This document shows positions 26,852 to 36,711 of a DNA stretch of 64,000 bases, piece after piece. Position 1 is the stretch's first letter, and the number at the start of each line of letters is the position of its first letter. The position numbers were made by a program, and so were the translations under genes. The notes under the pieces were generated by a model, which was given only the letters and a program-made list of their open reading frames with translations, was not told where the DNA came from and ran no database searches. Source of the stretch: Staphylococcus warneri (GTDB lineage: Bacteria > Bacillota > Bacilli > Staphylococcales > Staphylococcaceae); the NCBI RefSeq assembly GCF_900636385.1, contig NZ_LR134269.1:310001-374000 (forward strand), written 5' to 3'.

Positions 26852-28396
26852 ATGGTAGTAGATTTTAAAAATGAACCAGGTATTGATTTTACGGTTCAAG
26901 AGAATGTAGATAAATTTAAAGAGACTTTAAAAAAGGTTGAAGGACAACTTGGTCAAGATATTCCATTAGTGATTGATGGTAAAAAAATTAGCAAAAAAGA
27001 TCAATTTGAATCTATCAATCCAGCCAAAACATCTCAAACTATTGCTAAAGTCTCAAAAGCAACAAAAGAAGATGTAGAAAAAGCATTTCAATCTGCTAAC
27101 GAAGCATACCAAACATGGAAAAAATGGTCTCATAAAGATCGTGCTGAATTAATGTTACGTGTTGCTGCAATTATTCGTCGTCGTAAAGAAGAGATTTCTG
27201 CAGTAATGGTTTACGAAGCGGGTAAACCTTGGGATGAAGCAGTTGGCGATGCAGCTGAAGGTATTGACTTTATTGAATATTATGCACGTTCAATGATGGA
27301 TTTAGCTGATGGTAAACCAGTATTAGATAGAGAAGGAGAACATAACAAATACTTCTATAAATCAATTGGTACAGGTGTTACAATTCCACCTTGGAACTTC
27401 CCATTCGCAATTATGGCTGGTACAACATTAGCGCCAGTAGTAGCAGGGAATACAGTATTATTAAAACCAGCAGAAGATACACCATTAACAGCATATAAAT
27501 TAATGGAAATTTTAGAAGAAGCAGGATTACCTAAAGGTGTAGTTAACTTTGTACCGGGCGATCCAAAAGAAATTGGTGACTACTTAGTTGATCATAAAGA
27601 TACGCATTTTGTGACATTCACTGGATCAAGAGCGACAGGTACGCGAATCTATGAAAGAAGTGCAGTAGTTCAAGAAGGACAAACATTCTTAAAACGTGTT
27701 ATTGCTGAAATGGGTGGTAAAGATGCGATTGTTGTCGATGAAAATATCGATACGGATTTAGCAGCAGAAGCCATTGTTACCTCAGCATTTGGTTTCTCAG
27801 GACAGAAATGTTCAGCTTGTTCTAGAGCTATTGTTCATAAAGATGTGTACGATGAAGTTTTAGAAAAAGCAGTTAAATTAACGAAAGCATTATCATTAGG
27901 TGATACAACTGGCAACACGTTCATGGGACCAGTGATTAACCAAAAACAATTTGATAAAATTAAAAATTACATTGAAATTGGTAAAGAAGAAGGTAAATTA
28001 GAACAAGGTGGCGGCACTGATGATTCTACTGGATATTTCATTGAACCTACTATTTTCTCTGGATTAAAATCTTCAGATCGTATCATGCAAGAAGAAATCT
28101 TCGGACCAGTTGTTGGATTTGTTAAAGTGAAAGACTTTGATGAAGCTATCGATGTTGCTAATGATACTGAATATGGTCTAACAGGTGCAGTGATTACAAA
28201 TAACCGTGAACATTGGATTAAAGCTGTTAATGAATACGATGTAGGTAACCTATATTTAAATCGTGGTTGTACAGCTGCAGTCGTTGGTTATCACCCATTC
28301 GGTGGATTCAAAATGTCAGGTACAGATGCCAAAACAGGTAGCCCAGATTACTTATTAAACTTCTTAGAACAAAAAGTCGTTTCTGAAATGTTCTAA
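26852..28396 (+). CDS. rocA: 1-pyrroline-5-carboxylate dehydrogenase
   Basis: 514 aa aldehyde dehydrogenase. It oxidises glutamate semialdehyde (P5C) to glutamate with NAD, the shared last step of proline and arginine breakdown. Visible: [13 protein letters not shown] cofactor loop, TFTGSRATG, catalytic Glu in IAEMGGKDA and catalytic Cys in [11 protein letters not shown], with the QEEIFGPV and [10 protein letters not shown] closing motifs. The long N-terminus ([11 protein letters not shown]) is typical of the RocA/PutA branch. ATG follows AGGGGGT. Upstream cre site links it to carbon catabolite control. Confidence 0.93.
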   Translation: MVVDFKNEPGIDFTVQENVDKFKETLKKVEGQLGQDIPLVIDGKKISKKDQFESINPAKTSQTIAKVSKATKEDVEKAFQSANEAYQTWKKWSHKDRAELMLRVAAIIRRRKEEISAVMVYEAGKPWDEAVGDAAEGIDFIEYYARSMMDLADGKPVLDREGEHNKYFYKSIGTGVTIPPWNFPFAIMAGTTLAPVVAGNTVLLKPAEDTPLTAYKLMEILEEAGLPKGVVNFVPGDPKEIGDYLVDHKDTHFVTFTGSRATGTRIYERSAVVQEGQTFLKRVIAEMGGKDAIVVDENIDTDLAAEAIVTSAFGFSGQKCSACSRAIVHKDVYDEVLEKAVKLTKALSLGDTTGNTFMGPVINQKQFDKIKNYIEIGKEEGKLEQGGGTDDSTGYFIEPTIFSGLKSSDRIMQEEIFGPVVGFVKVKDFDEAIDVANDTEYGLTGAVITNNREHWIKAVNEYDVGNLYLNRGCTAAVVGYHPFGGFKMSGTDAKTGSPDYLLNFLEQKVVSEMF

Positions 28397-28419
28397 TTCA
28401 TATAGTAATTAAAAGATAA

Positions 28420-28461
28420 GAAACGTTGTTTGAGTCGCTTTATGACTTAAACAACGTTTTT
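28420..28461 (+). terminator. Terminator after rocA
   Basis: AAACGTTGTTTGAGTC pairs with GACTTAAACAACGTTT, followed by a T-run. Confidence 0.85.
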
Positions 28462-28568
28462 GTTTTTCGTAAAAATTGAGTGAGAAATTAAGTTGTCATA
28501 AATTGTTAATAATATTGGATTAAATGATATTGAATATCAAAGGATATAAGTATACGCTTACTTTAATT

Positions 28569-28587
28569 AATAATGATTATCAATATT
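28569..28587 (+). promoter_or_regulatory. Fur box of the feo operon
   Basis: AATAATGATTATCAATATT matches the 19-bp Fur consensus (GATAATGATTATCATTATC) at 16 positions. It lies 22 bp before feoA, so iron-loaded Fur would block transcription. Confidence 0.8.
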
Positions 28588-28608
28588 ATTTGGGGAAGCG
28601 TGAGGTAA

Positions 28609-28836
28609 ATGTTAAATATTAAATCAGCACTAAAAAATAAAAAATATAAGATTAAACAAATTGATATCAATAATAAGGACATGATTTATAGATTGAATGC
28701 ATTTGGTATTCGAGTAGGTTCAGATATTAAAGTGAAACAACGTTGTATGTTCAATGGACCATGTGTGATTGAGATTAGCGGACAACAAGTGAGCATTAGA
28801 CATTGCGATGCTTGTCAGATAGCTTTGGAGGAATAG
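28609..28836 (+). CDS. feoA: FeoA, ferrous iron transport accessory protein
   Basis: 75 aa SH3-like domain: [29 protein letters not shown] and the closing [11 protein letters not shown]. FeoA binds FeoB or regulates its GTPase activity. The C-terminal Cys pair (HCDAC) is unusual for the plain fold. ATG at 28609 follows GAGGTAA. It overlaps the operon promoter region by Fur control and is 4 nt upstream of feoB. Confidence 0.88.
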   Translation: MLNIKSALKNKKYKIKQIDINNKDMIYRLNAFGIRVGSDIKVKQRCMFNGPCVIEISGQQVSIRHCDACQIALEE

Positions 28837-28840
28837 GATC

Positions 28841-30835
28841 ATGAGTCAAAGTTATTGTATTTTAGGTAATCCCAATGTCGGTAAGACCTCCCTCTTTAAT
28901 AATTTAACAGGTTCTTATGAGTATGTAGGTAACTGGAGCGGTGTCACTGTTGAAAAGAAAGTTGGAAAATTAAAGCAAGAATTAGGAACCCTCGTTGATT
29001 TACCAGGGATGTATGATTTATCTCCAATATCTAAAGACGAAACAGTTGTGACAAAGTATTTATTGCAAAATGATTATACAGGAATGATTAATATTGTTGA
29101 TGCGAGCCAACTCAAACGGAATTTGCAGCTAACAATTCAATTATTAGAACTGAATGTGCCAGTGATGATTGGTTTAAATATGATCGATGTATCTGCCAAA
29201 CGAGGTATTATGATTGATCATGATAAACTGATGCGTCGTTTAAGAGTACCAGTATTACCAGTCATTGCACGTAATGGTAAGGGTACAGCGCATATGCTTG
29301 AAGAGTTACAATATTTAGATCAAGCTCAAGTGCCACACTTCAAATTAAACTATGGAACAGAAATAGAAAAAGCTATCAAAGATATTTGTGCATGTTTAAA
29401 AGACGGTACTCATTATACGTCGCAGCAAATGCGTTTTATCGCAATTCAATATTTGTTAGATAATGCGCAAATTTGTCAAACGTTAAATCAGACATTGATT
29501 CAACAATTAGAACCAATTAAATCAGCACTTTCACAACAACTCACATTATCTATCCGTGATGATATAGAACAAAAACGTAATCAATATATAGAACAAATAC
29601 TAACAGACGTCGTGACATATCCAGATGAAGAAAAGCAATTCTTCTCATCAAAATTAGATAAAATACTAATTAATAAATATATAGGTATGCCTATTTTCCT
29701 AGGTATTATGTGGTTGATATTTCAAATTACTTTTACCTGGATTGGTACACCACTATCTGATCAATTAGATGATTTTATCGGAGGTACTTTAACCGATTGG
29801 GTTAAAGCGGGAATGCATCAAATAGGCGTCGTACCATTTTTGCAAGATTTAATTACAGATGGAATCATTGCAGGCGTAGGTTCAGTACTTGTATTTGTAC
29901 CACAAATTATCGTATTGTTCTTCTTTATTTCATTGCTTGAAGATTCAGGGTATATGGCTAGAATCGCCGTATTAATGGATAAATTAATGGAACATTTTGG
30001 CTTAAGTGGTAAAGCATTTATACCAATGATCATTGGTTTTGGATGTAATGTGCCCAGTATTATGGCTGCACGTAGTATAGAAAATGAGAAAGAAAGATTA
30101 TCGACAATATTAATTGCGCCATTTATGTCATGCTCAGCAAGACTACCCGTCTATGCTTTGTTTGTAGGGGTATTCTTTAAAGAACATCAATCTTTAGTGG
30201 TACTCAGTCTATATGTGTTAGGTATTGTCATTGCTCTTATTGCAAGTACTATTTTAACTAAGACCGTCCTTAAAAATAAGCATTCATTATTTATTATCGA
30301 GTTACCTACGTATCGAATTCCATCAATTAAAACATTATGGAGAAGTACATGGGAAAAGGCAAAAGGCTTTGTTAAAAAAGCAGGTACATTTATTTTTGGT
30401 GGGTCAGTCGTGATTTGGCTTCTAAGTTATGCAGGTCCAGGTGGATTTAATGTCAGTATCGATCAAAGCTTCTTACACATTGTGGGTTCAATCGTAGCAA
30501 CTGTCCTACATCCATTAGGATTTGGTACTTGGCAAGCAGGTGCAACACTCGTTCCAGGGTTTTTAGCTAAAGAAGTCATTGTTAGTTCAATGGCAATCAT
30601 TTATTCATCAAGTGAAGGTGGTCTCGTACATGTTTTACAACAACAATTCACACCTTTATCAGCGTATGCCTTTATGATTTTTATATTATTATATATTCCA
30701 TGCCTATCAACAGTAGCGACGATTCGTAAAGAAACATATTCAATTAAATGGACATTATTTTCAATGGTTTATCCATTAGCAACAGCTTATATTTTAGCAC
30801 TAGCATTTTATCAAATTGCTAGATTAATCGTTTAA
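28841..30835 (+). CDS. feoB: FeoB, ferrous iron transporter
   Basis: 664 aa. N-terminal G domain: G1 [11 protein letters not shown] (residues 9-19), WSGVTVEKK (G2 region), LPGMYDLSP (G3), NMIDVS (G4). Then a helical spacer and two Gate modules with about eight TM helices, carrying the conserved Cys motifs [12 protein letters not shown] and [15 protein letters not shown]. It imports Fe(II), driven or gated by GTP. The ORF starts 4 nt after feoA at ATG 28841. Confidence 0.95.
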   Translation: MSQSYCILGNPNVGKTSLFNNLTGSYEYVGNWSGVTVEKKVGKLKQELGTLVDLPGMYDLSPISKDETVVTKYLLQNDYTGMINIVDASQLKRNLQLTIQLLELNVPVMIGLNMIDVSAKRGIMIDHDKLMRRLRVPVLPVIARNGKGTAHMLEELQYLDQAQVPHFKLNYGTEIEKAIKDICACLKDGTHYTSQQMRFIAIQYLLDNAQICQTLNQTLIQQLEPIKSALSQQLTLSIRDDIEQKRNQYIEQILTDVVTYPDEEKQFFSSKLDKILINKYIGMPIFLGIMWLIFQITFTWIGTPLSDQLDDFIGGTLTDWVKAGMHQIGVVPFLQDLITDGIIAGVGSVLVFVPQIIVLFFFISLLEDSGYMARIAVLMDKLMEHFGLSGKAFIPMIIGFGCNVPSIMAARSIENEKERLSTILIAPFMSCSARLPVYALFVGVFFKEHQSLVVLSLYVLGIVIALIASTILTKTVLKNKHSLFIIELPTYRIPSIKTLWRSTWEKAKGFVKKAGTFIFGGSVVIWLLSYAGPGGFNVSIDQSFLHIVGSIVATVLHPLGFGTWQAGATLVPGFLAKEVIVSSMAIIYSSSEGGLVHVLQQQFTPLSAYAFMIFILLYIPCLSTVATIRKETYSIKWTLFSMVYPLATAYILALAFYQIARLIV

Positions 30836-30847
30836 GGAAGTGGCGTA

Positions 30848-31015
30848 ATGACAATTATCATTAATATTTTGATATTTTTAGCAATATTCGGCTATACAGC
30901 ATATGTATTAATTAAACACTTCAAACAATCCAAGTCTGGACAATGCGGCTCATGTAGTTCTAAATGTCATTGTGATGATCAAATTAAAAGCACCCAAAGT
31001 AAAATTTTTAAATGA
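30848..31015 (+). CDS. FeoB-associated Cys-rich membrane protein
   Basis: 55 aa. One TM helix (residues 2-23, TIIINILIFLAIFGYTAYVL) followed by a basic stretch and a Cys-rich tail, GQCGSCSSKCHC (four Cys within 12 residues). This is the layout of FeoB-associated Cys-rich membrane proteins, small subunits thought to take the place of FeoC or to bind iron on the cytoplasmic side. ATG 30848 follows AGGAAGTGG; only 12 nt separate it from feoB. Too short for standard length cutoffs. Confidence 0.8.
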   Translation: MTIIINILIFLAIFGYTAYVLIKHFKQSKSGQCGSCSSKCHCDDQIKSTQSKIFK

Positions 31016-31154
31016 AAAAGTTCAATATCTGATTTTTAATATATTAAGAAATGATTGATTAAATATTAATTTACTAGAAAAATGATTAAAACTTTTAAAT
31101 AGTGATATATAGTCAATAAGCAGAAAAATAAAAAACTATTGGGGGATTTTAATC

Positions 31155-31619
31155 ATGAAAGGTAGTAAGAAATTAAATCAGTTATTAGAAGACAATGAGA
31201 AGAAGTTAAAGAAATTATTTAAATATGATAAGAAAGAGGCATTGTCATTCACGAAAGAAGATAGAGAAAAAGTCGAGGATCAGTTTGGTGTATATGTGAT
31301 ATTCGATGGCAAAAAACCTGTCTTTGTAGGCCAAACTGGTGGTTATTCAACTGGATATAAACCGATTCAAAAGGATTTAAATAGCAAATTAGCGCAATAT
31401 AATTCTAAATCTGATAGTGGCACAACCAAATTTAGACGAGAACTTGCGAAAAGTAAGAAAAAAGATACATCAGATTTAAAAGGTGTAACTGCAGAAGAAT
31501 ACGGATTAACTTTCCAATATATTAAAGTCAAAGATGAACCAGCATTTATTAATATTTTAGAAATTTTAGCTTTAGAATATGCGAAACAAGAAAATATGAA
31601 GTTATACAATTTTCAATAA
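31155..31619 (+). CDS. GIY-YIG-like domain protein, unknown role
   Basis: 154 aa, highly charged (Lys-rich), soluble. Residues about 45-75 read FGVYVIFDGKKPVFVGQTGG, which fits the paired strands of the GIY-YIG nuclease fold (GVY..., then VFVGQT in place of the YIG). The Arg after the second strand (TKFRREL) and the Glu in NILEILALEYA occupy the family's catalytic-helix positions, so cleavage ability is possible but not proven. N-terminal 40 residues form a Lys/Glu helix. ATG follows GGGGGA. It has its own promoter region, follows the feo operon by 140 nt, and shares a terminator with the converging YrhK gene. Confidence 0.55.
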   Translation: MKGSKKLNQLLEDNEKKLKKLFKYDKKEALSFTKEDREKVEDQFGVYVIFDGKKPVFVGQTGGYSTGYKPIQKDLNSKLAQYNSKSDSGTTKFRRELAKSKKKDTSDLKGVTAEEYGLTFQYIKVKDEPAFINILEILALEYAKQENMKLYNFQ

Positions 31620-31652
31620 TTAGTAGAATTCAGAATATCAAGCGATTGAATG

Positions 31653-31690
31653 AATAAAGACTAAAGGTGACAGAACCTTTAGTCTTTATT
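31653..31690. terminator. Perfect bidirectional terminator
   Basis: AATAAAGACTAAAGGT (31653-31668) pairs perfectly over 16 bp with ACCTTTAGTCTTTATT (31675-31690). The right arm also encodes the last codons of the YrhK gene. Confidence 0.85.
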
Positions 31691-32011
31691 GTTAGTATTT
31701 TGATTCAAGTCTTTTAAATATTGTTTATGATAAAAGTTGGCGAGTTTCAAATCATGGACGAAAGAGATGACAGGTCTTATCGTCATTTGTATACTACCGA
31801 TAACAAAGAGAACTGTTCCAATTGTTACGGTTTTATCGCTAAAGAATAAGAAACTACCAACTAAAAAGACAAGTCCTAATACGATATCATTAACTTGATA
31901 AATTGCTTTATAAAAGTTAGTGATTTGATTCGCATGTGCTTCAGTGGCTTTGCTATTAAGTTGGTTATTTGTATTGAAATGTAAATCAACATCATTAGGA
32001 TGCTTTTTCAC
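31679..32011 (-). CDS. YrhK-like domain membrane protein
   Basis: About 110 aa. Two TM helices in the YrhK pattern: FYKAIYQVNDIVLGLVFLVGSFLFF (about 35-60) and TVTIGTVLFVIGSIQMTIRPVI (about 62-85), flanked by a polar N-terminus and a Lys/Asn-rich tail. The function of the family is unknown. GGGGGTGAT precedes a GTG at 32011 that I prefer as start; the frame opens five codons earlier with the site inside it. Confidence 0.65.
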   Translation of the reverse strand: MKKHPNDVDLHFNTNNQLNSKATEAHANQITNFYKAIYQVNDIVLGLVFLVGSFLFFSDKTVTIGTVLFVIGSIQMTIRPVISFVHDLKLANFYHKQYLKDLNQNTNNKD

Positions 32012-32095
32012 AATCATCACCCCCAATTGATTATATAATGGTAGTCATTTTCAAACAACTTGAAATAGAAATAGACGAAATTTGGAGTGATCATA

Positions 32096-32617
32096 ATGGA
32101 ATATAATTGCTTTTATCAATCCCCAGTTGGCCAATTAGAATTGGTCAGTGATGGTCAAAATTTAACTCAATTATTATTTAGTAATCAACAACAACCAACT
32201 GAAAGAGTAAACAAAGCATCGTTACCAATATTTAAACAAGCAAGATCCTGGCTAGATACGTATTTTAAGGGAGAACGTCCACAAGAAACTGTCCCTGTTC
32301 AACCATCAGGAACAGCATTCCAACAATATGTGTGGGAAGAATTAAACCAAATAGAATATGGTGAATTAACGACGTATGGTGATATAGCTCAACGTATTGC
32401 TAAGAAAATGAATAAAGATAAGATGTCAGCACAAGCAGTAGGTGGTGCTGTAGGTAGTAATCCGATATCAATTATTATCCCATGTCATCGCGTAGTTGGA
32501 AAAAATGGTAGCTTGACAGGGTATGGTGGGACGTTGCCTAATAAAATCAAATTATTAGAAATAGAAAATATAGACATGACGCATTTATTTACACCGAAAC
32601 ACACAACAAAGCCATAA
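32096..32617 (+). CDS. ogt: Methylated-DNA--protein-cysteine methyltransferase
   Basis: 173 aa. It removes O6-alkyl groups from guanine by transfer to its own Cys in IIPCHRVVG; GTAFQQYVWEEL (HTH entry), ELTTYGDIAQRIA and AVGGAVGSNP are conserved helices. The N-terminal domain is short, as in Ogt. A C-terminal tail of about 15 residues (MTHLFTPKHTTKP) extends past the family core. ATG 32096 follows GGAGTGAT. Suicide repair protein acting on chromosomal DNA. Confidence 0.9.
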   Translation: MEYNCFYQSPVGQLELVSDGQNLTQLLFSNQQQPTERVNKASLPIFKQARSWLDTYFKGERPQETVPVQPSGTAFQQYVWEELNQIEYGELTTYGDIAQRIAKKMNKDKMSAQAVGGAVGSNPISIIIPCHRVVGKNGSLTGYGGTLPNKIKLLEIENIDMTHLFTPKHTTKP

Positions 32618-32619
32618 TA

Positions 32620-32676
32620 AAAAGCCTAGATGTGGACATCAATGATGATGGTCCGATACATCTAGGCTTATTTATA
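32620..32676. terminator. Terminator between ogt and mvaS
   Basis: AAGCCTAGATGT pairs with ACATCTAGGCTT, with further pairing of GGAC and GTCC toward the loop, then TATTTATAT. Confidence 0.85.
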
Positions 32677-32707
32677 TTAAAAAATGATGTGATATTTCTG
32701 ATAAAGT

Positions 32708-33874
32708 TTATTCTGGAACGTGATATTCACGAATATTGTCATTGATTGCTTTTAAATAGAAGATCGATTGATCATTTTCAACTTTATCTTGTTGTTCATC
32801 AAATTCTAATTCATCAAAACGTTTAAAGAATGTTTCGTAGTCTTCAACTGACACTTCATTGCGTTGTTTTAACGCAGATTGATGACCTTCTATATCTAAG
32901 TGATTTTGATAACCATCTACTACATTAGCGCTAAAGAATTCACCTACTGAACCTGAACCGTAACTAAATAGTCCAATCGTTTGTCCACTTGAAAGCTTAT
33001 GATTTTCTAATAATGAAATAAGACTTAAATATAATGAACCAGTGTAAATATTACCTACATAGCGATTGTAATAAACCGCATCTTCATAACCTGCTCTTAA
33101 ACGTTCTTGAGTTGTTTCATCAGCGTCATCAATAATTGATTCTAATGCTTTTTTACCCATTTTTGTAAATGGTACATGGAAACATAATGATTCGAAATCA
33201 GCTAATGATTTATTTTCGCGTTTAGCATATTCGTTCCAACTATGTTGGAATGAGCGTATATAAGCATCTTTAGATAATGCGCCATCAACTAATGGATAAG
33301 CATGGCCTGTTGGTCTCCAGAAGTCATAGACGTCTTCTGTATAAGCGACAGCATCGTCATTAAGTTGTAAGATGCTAGGATTGTGTGAAATCATCATGGC
33401 TACGGCACCAGCGCCTTGTGTAGGCTCTCCACCAGATTGTAAGCCATAACGTGCAGTATCACTTGCAATAACTAATACCTTTTCTTCTGGACGATTTGCA
33501 AGATAATCTTTAGCTAATTGAATGGCAGGTGTAGCAGCATAACAAGCTTCTTTCATCTCAAAGCAACGTGCAAAAGGTTGAATACCTAGTAAATGATGCA
33601 CTTGAACGGCTGCAGCTTTAGCTGAATCAATTGCAGATTCAGTTGCAACAATAACCATACCGATTTTCTTTTTATCTTCGTCTGTTATAATATCTTTAGC
33701 AGCATTTGCTCCCATTGATACGATGTCTTGATTGACTGGACTTACAGCCATTTCCGTTTGGCCAATGCCAATTAAAAATTTATTTGGGTCAACTTGGCGT
33801 GCTTCTGCAAGCTTTGCCATGTCTACATAAAATTTGGGTACATAAAAGTTAATTTTATCTATACCTATGTTCAT
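32708..33874 (-). CDS. mvaS: Hydroxymethylglutaryl-CoA synthase
   Basis: 388 aa thiolase-fold enzyme. It condenses acetyl-CoA and acetoacetyl-CoA to HMG-CoA in the mevalonate route to isoprenoids. Active-site segments: catalytic Glu in GIGQTEMAV, Cys in [12 protein letters not shown] (Cys near residue 111), and His in [16 protein letters not shown] at 33872-33874 follows AAAGGATG. Divergent from mvaA; the 356-bp gap holds a cre-like site. Its product feeds FPP for crtM. Confidence 0.94.
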   Translation of the reverse strand: MNIGIDKINFYVPKFYVDMAKLAEARQVDPNKFLIGIGQTEMAVSPVNQDIVSMGANAAKDIITDEDKKKIGMVIVATESAIDSAKAAAVQVHHLLGIQPFARCFEMKEACYAATPAIQLAKDYLANRPEEKVLVIASDTARYGLQSGGEPTQGAGAVAMMISHNPSILQLNDDAVAYTEDVYDFWRPTGHAYPLVDGALSKDAYIRSFQHSWNEYAKRENKSLADFESLCFHVPFTKMGKKALESIIDDADETTQERLRAGYEDAVYYNRYVGNIYTGSLYLSLISLLENHKLSSGQTIGLFSYGSGSVGEFFSANVVDGYQNHLDIEGHQSALKQRNEVSVEDYETFFKRFDELEFDEQQDKVENDQSIFYLKAINDNIREYHVPE

Positions 33875-33980
33875 AAGGCGTACATCCTTTCAGTTTTAAA
33901 AGTAGCATTAGCATCATACCAAAATAATTTAGTGATATACAATGAATATAACAGATTTTCATCTCAATGTATAACAGTTA

Positions 33981-33994
33981 TGTAAGCGTTTTAA
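33981..33994. promoter_or_regulatory. cre-like site between mvaS and mvaA
   Basis: TGTAAGCGTTTTAA matches cre at 13 of 14 positions (A for C at position 13). It lies 107 bp upstream of mvaS. Control of mevalonate genes by CcpA is not something I can confirm. Confidence 0.35.
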
Positions 33995-34112
33995 TAATTG
34001 CTTTAAATAGCTTATTGAATCAAGTAGAAATTAAAAAACATAGTGAGCAATGTTGTTATAATTTAAAAATTTTAGAATGTTTTATAAGATTGAGGAAACA
34101 TATAGACAGTAT

Positions 34113-34164
34113 CATCTAAAAACGCTGACGCCTTTATGGATCATATATTTCAAGTTTTTAGATG
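34113..34164 (+). promoter_or_regulatory. Hairpin in the mvaA leader region
   Basis: CATCTAAAAAC (34113-34123) pairs perfectly with GTTTTTAGATG (34154-34164), a 30-nt loop between them. No T-run follows. It lies 66 nt before mvaA and may be a leader RNA fold or an operator. Confidence 0.4.
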
Positions 34165-34230
34165 AATGTAAACACGTTTGAATGCGAGTAGCGATGATAA
34201 CTAAAAATGTTAAATAAAGGAGAAGCACAA

Positions 34231-35511
34231 ATGAAAAAGTTAGACAAAGGGTTCCGACATCTTTCACGAGAAGATAAATTAGAACAATTAGAGTCATATG
34301 GTTGGTTATCTAGTGACAATCATGACATTCTTTTAAATCATCCACTGATAGATGAAGATATTGCAAATAGTTTAATAGAAAATGTAATTGGACAAGGTAC
34401 TTTACCGGTGGGATTATTACCCGAAATTAAAGTTGATGATCAACCTTATGTGGTACCAATGATGGTAGAAGAACCATCCGTAGTAGCAGCTGCAAGTTAC
34501 GGGGCTAAATTAGTAAACAATACTGGTGGATTTAAAACTGTTTCAAGTCAACGATTAATGATTGGACAAATTGTATTTGATGGCGTGACAGATACGGAAA
34601 GTCTATCACAAGCCATTCAAGATAAAGAAGCACAAATCCATCAAATAGCAGATGAAGCATACCCATCTATTAAAGCTAGAGGTGGCGGTTATCAAAAGAT
34701 TGAAATAGATTCATTCCCAAAACAGCAATTGCTATCACTTAAAGTATATGTTGATACTAAAGATGCGATGGGTGCTAATATGTTAAATACAATTTTAGAA
34801 GCGATTACAGCACACCTAAAAAATGAATTCCCAGATAAAGATGTATTAATGAGCATATTATCAAATCATGCTACTGCGTCAGTAGTTAAGGTGCAAGGTG
34901 AAATAGACATCAAAGATCTTAATAAAGGTGGACGTGATGGTGAAGCGGTCGCTCGTAGAATGGAACGCGCTTCAGTATTAGCACAAGTAGATATCCACAG
35001 AGCGGCAACACATAATAAAGGTGTAATGAATGGTATACATGCAGTCGTTTTAGCAACAGGTAATGATACACGTGGTGCAGAAGCCAGTGCACATGCATAT
35101 GCAAGTCGAGATGGTCAATATAGAGGCATTGCGACTTGGAAATATGATCAAGAACGTCAACGTCTTATAGGTACAATTGAAGTACCAATGACACTTGCAA
35201 TAGTGGGCGGCGGTACGAAAGTATTACCAATTGCTAAAGCATCACTTGATTTATTGAATGTTAAATCTGCACAAGAATTAGGTCATGTTGTGGCAGCAGT
35301 TGGTTTGGCACAAAACTTCTCAGCATGCAGAGCCCTTGTATCAGAAGGGATACAACAAGGTCATATGAGTTTGCAGTATAAATCATTAGCTATTATCGTA
35401 GGTGCAAAAGGTGATGAAATTGCACAAGTAGCAGATGCACTTAAACAAGAAGACAAAGCCAATTCAGCAAAAGCAAAAGCCATTTTAGAACAAATAAGAC
35501 AAGATCAATAA
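34231..35511 (+). CDS. mvaA: Hydroxymethylglutaryl-CoA reductase, class II (degradative type fold)
   Basis: 426 aa. It reduces HMG-CoA to mevalonate with two NAD(P)H. Class II features: N-terminal dimer helix, the ENVIGQGTLPVGL substrate loop with catalytic Glu, DAMGANMLNT (cofactor), NHATASVV, GMNGIHAV-type loop (VMNGIHAVVLATGNDTRG), and SACRALVSEGIQQGHM with the catalytic His. ATG 34231 follows AAAGGAGAA. The organism uses this class in biosynthesis, as other staphylococci do. Divergent from mvaS. Confidence 0.94.
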   Translation: MKKLDKGFRHLSREDKLEQLESYGWLSSDNHDILLNHPLIDEDIANSLIENVIGQGTLPVGLLPEIKVDDQPYVVPMMVEEPSVVAAASYGAKLVNNTGGFKTVSSQRLMIGQIVFDGVTDTESLSQAIQDKEAQIHQIADEAYPSIKARGGGYQKIEIDSFPKQQLLSLKVYVDTKDAMGANMLNTILEAITAHLKNEFPDKDVLMSILSNHATASVVKVQGEIDIKDLNKGGRDGEAVARRMERASVLAQVDIHRAATHNKGVMNGIHAVVLATGNDTRGAEASAHAYASRDGQYRGIATWKYDQERQRLIGTIEVPMTLAIVGGGTKVLPIAKASLDLLNVKSAQELGHVVAAVGLAQNFSACRALVSEGIQQGHMSLQYKSLAIIVGAKGDEIAQVADALKQEDKANSAKAKAILEQIRQDQ

Positions 35512-35519
35512 ATATAAAT

Positions 35520-35566
35520 AAAAGGACATTGTTTGCAAACTCAATTGCAGTACCAATGTCCTTTTT
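35520..35566 (+). terminator. Terminator between mvaA and the CHAP gene
   Basis: AAAAGGACATTG pairs with CAATGTCCTTTT, then TTAT. Confidence 0.8.
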
Positions 35567-35572
35567 ATATCT

Positions 35573-36010
35573 TTAATAAATGTAGTTATAATTACGAGCA
35601 GATGCTTTACTTATAATTCGTGTCCCATACCCATACGGACGATTATAATTGTATTCTGATATTTTGATATTGCCGTTATTATATATTCTTTCTACTACGG
35701 CAACATGTCCGTAATAACCTGCTGTTGATTGCATAACAGCATATCGTCTTGGTGTATGACCAGTAGCATACCCAGAACGTCTTGCGTTGTAATACCAATT
35801 TTTCGCATTTCCCCATCGATTAGAAACAGGTTTACCTAATTGTGCACGACGTTGATAAGCCCACCATGTACATTGACCTTTGTTGTAATAATTTTTATAT
35901 GAAGCTGCTTCTGACACGTGTGTCTGTTCAGCTGTTTGATAAGCAATAGTTCCAGTTAACAAGATTCCAGTAGCGATTATGACACGAGATAATAATTGTT
36001 TTAGTTTCAT
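35573..36010 (-). CDS. Secreted CHAP-domain peptidoglycan amidase (SsaA-like)
   Basis: 145 aa. Signal peptide 1-36, cut near SEAA/S. The CHAP domain (about 40-145) has NKGQCTWWAYQRRAQLGKPV with the nucleophile Cys, GYYGHVAVVERI with the catalytic His, and ISEYNYNRPYGYGTR with Glu/Asn. It would cleave peptide cross-bridges or the amide bond in cell wall. No LysM or SH3b wall-binding domain is present, so it is a single-domain SsaA/SceB-like protein. Start ATG follows GGGAGAA. Wall turnover genes of this type are usually WalKR controlled; I could not identify a clear site in its AT-rich upstream region. Confidence 0.85.
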   Translation of the reverse strand: MKLKQLLSRVIIATGILLTGTIAYQTAEQTHVSEAASYKNYYNKGQCTWWAYQRRAQLGKPVSNRWGNAKNWYYNARRSGYATGHTPRRYAVMQSTAGYYGHVAVVERIYNNGNIKISEYNYNRPYGYGTRIISKASARNYNYIY

Positions 36011-36194
36011 TGTTTTCTCCCAAAAATCGTTTTTTTATTTAGTAACCGTATTCATAATAGATGTAAAAAAGATAGAATACAACATTAGAAACGAATTATA
36101 CAAGTAACTGTAACGCTACTGAAATAAAAATAGGGTATTTGTAATAATATTTATATTTGTATGCAATTTTCATCATTTTACATTAGATTTATAA

Positions 36195-36235
36195 GTATAA
36201 AAAACTGCCAATAAAGTACGAAACTTTATTAGCAG
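36195..36235 (-). terminator. Terminator after the YozE gene
   Basis: CTGCCAATAAAGT (36205-36217) pairs with ACTTTATTAGCAG (36223-36235), one mismatch; AAAAAA to its left makes the T-tail on the minus strand. The 311-bp gap 36011-36322 otherwise holds only the CHAP gene promoter region, with a short ACGTC/GACGT repeat at 36242-36256. Confidence 0.75.
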
Positions 36236-36322
36236 CGTTCGACGTCATTTAAGACGTTTTCGAGATGATAGACTCCATGTATTCATTATGTTAGATGAAT
36301 GCTAAATAACAATTAACATAGA

Positions 36323-36538
36323 TCATACATTAGTGAATTGGTTGAAGACTGACAATGCTCTTTTAACAATCGTCATTGATAAGTCTTCAGGACACGGATT
36401 AGTTCGAAAATATGACAATATTTCACTTTGGCTCTTCACTTGTCTAGGAAAATTGTTATCTTGATTAATCCAATCAACCAATTCGCCTAATGGTGTGTCA
36501 TCACCAAGAAAATTTTGCATAAATTCGTAAAAGCTCAA
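36323..36538 (-). CDS. YozE family (UPF0346) protein
   Basis: About 71 aa. SFYEFMQNFLGDDTPLGELVDWI, then NFPRQVKSQSEILSYFR and MTIVKRALSVFNQF, match the YozE SAM-like three-helix fold found in firmicute UPF0346 proteins, though the insertion order is more diverged than in YozE itself. I place the start at TTG 36538, 4 nt after GAGGTGA; the frame opens seven codons earlier across that site. Function unknown. Confidence 0.7.
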   Translation of the reverse strand: MSFYEFMQNFLGDDTPLGELVDWINQDNNFPRQVKSQSEILSYFRTNPCPEDLSMTIVKRALSVFNQFTNV

Positions 36539-36711
36539 TTCCTCACCTCGAATAATCAATTTGAGCCAGATTAAATTATAACATAGTTAACAGAGTGACA
36601 TGCGATAAATGGCTAAATAAAAATACAGTAATGTGTATACTAATGTTTCATACATATAAAAATAAGTGATATTGTATAATAAAAGAAACAGTTTTTGAAT
36701 GGGTGAGTTGC

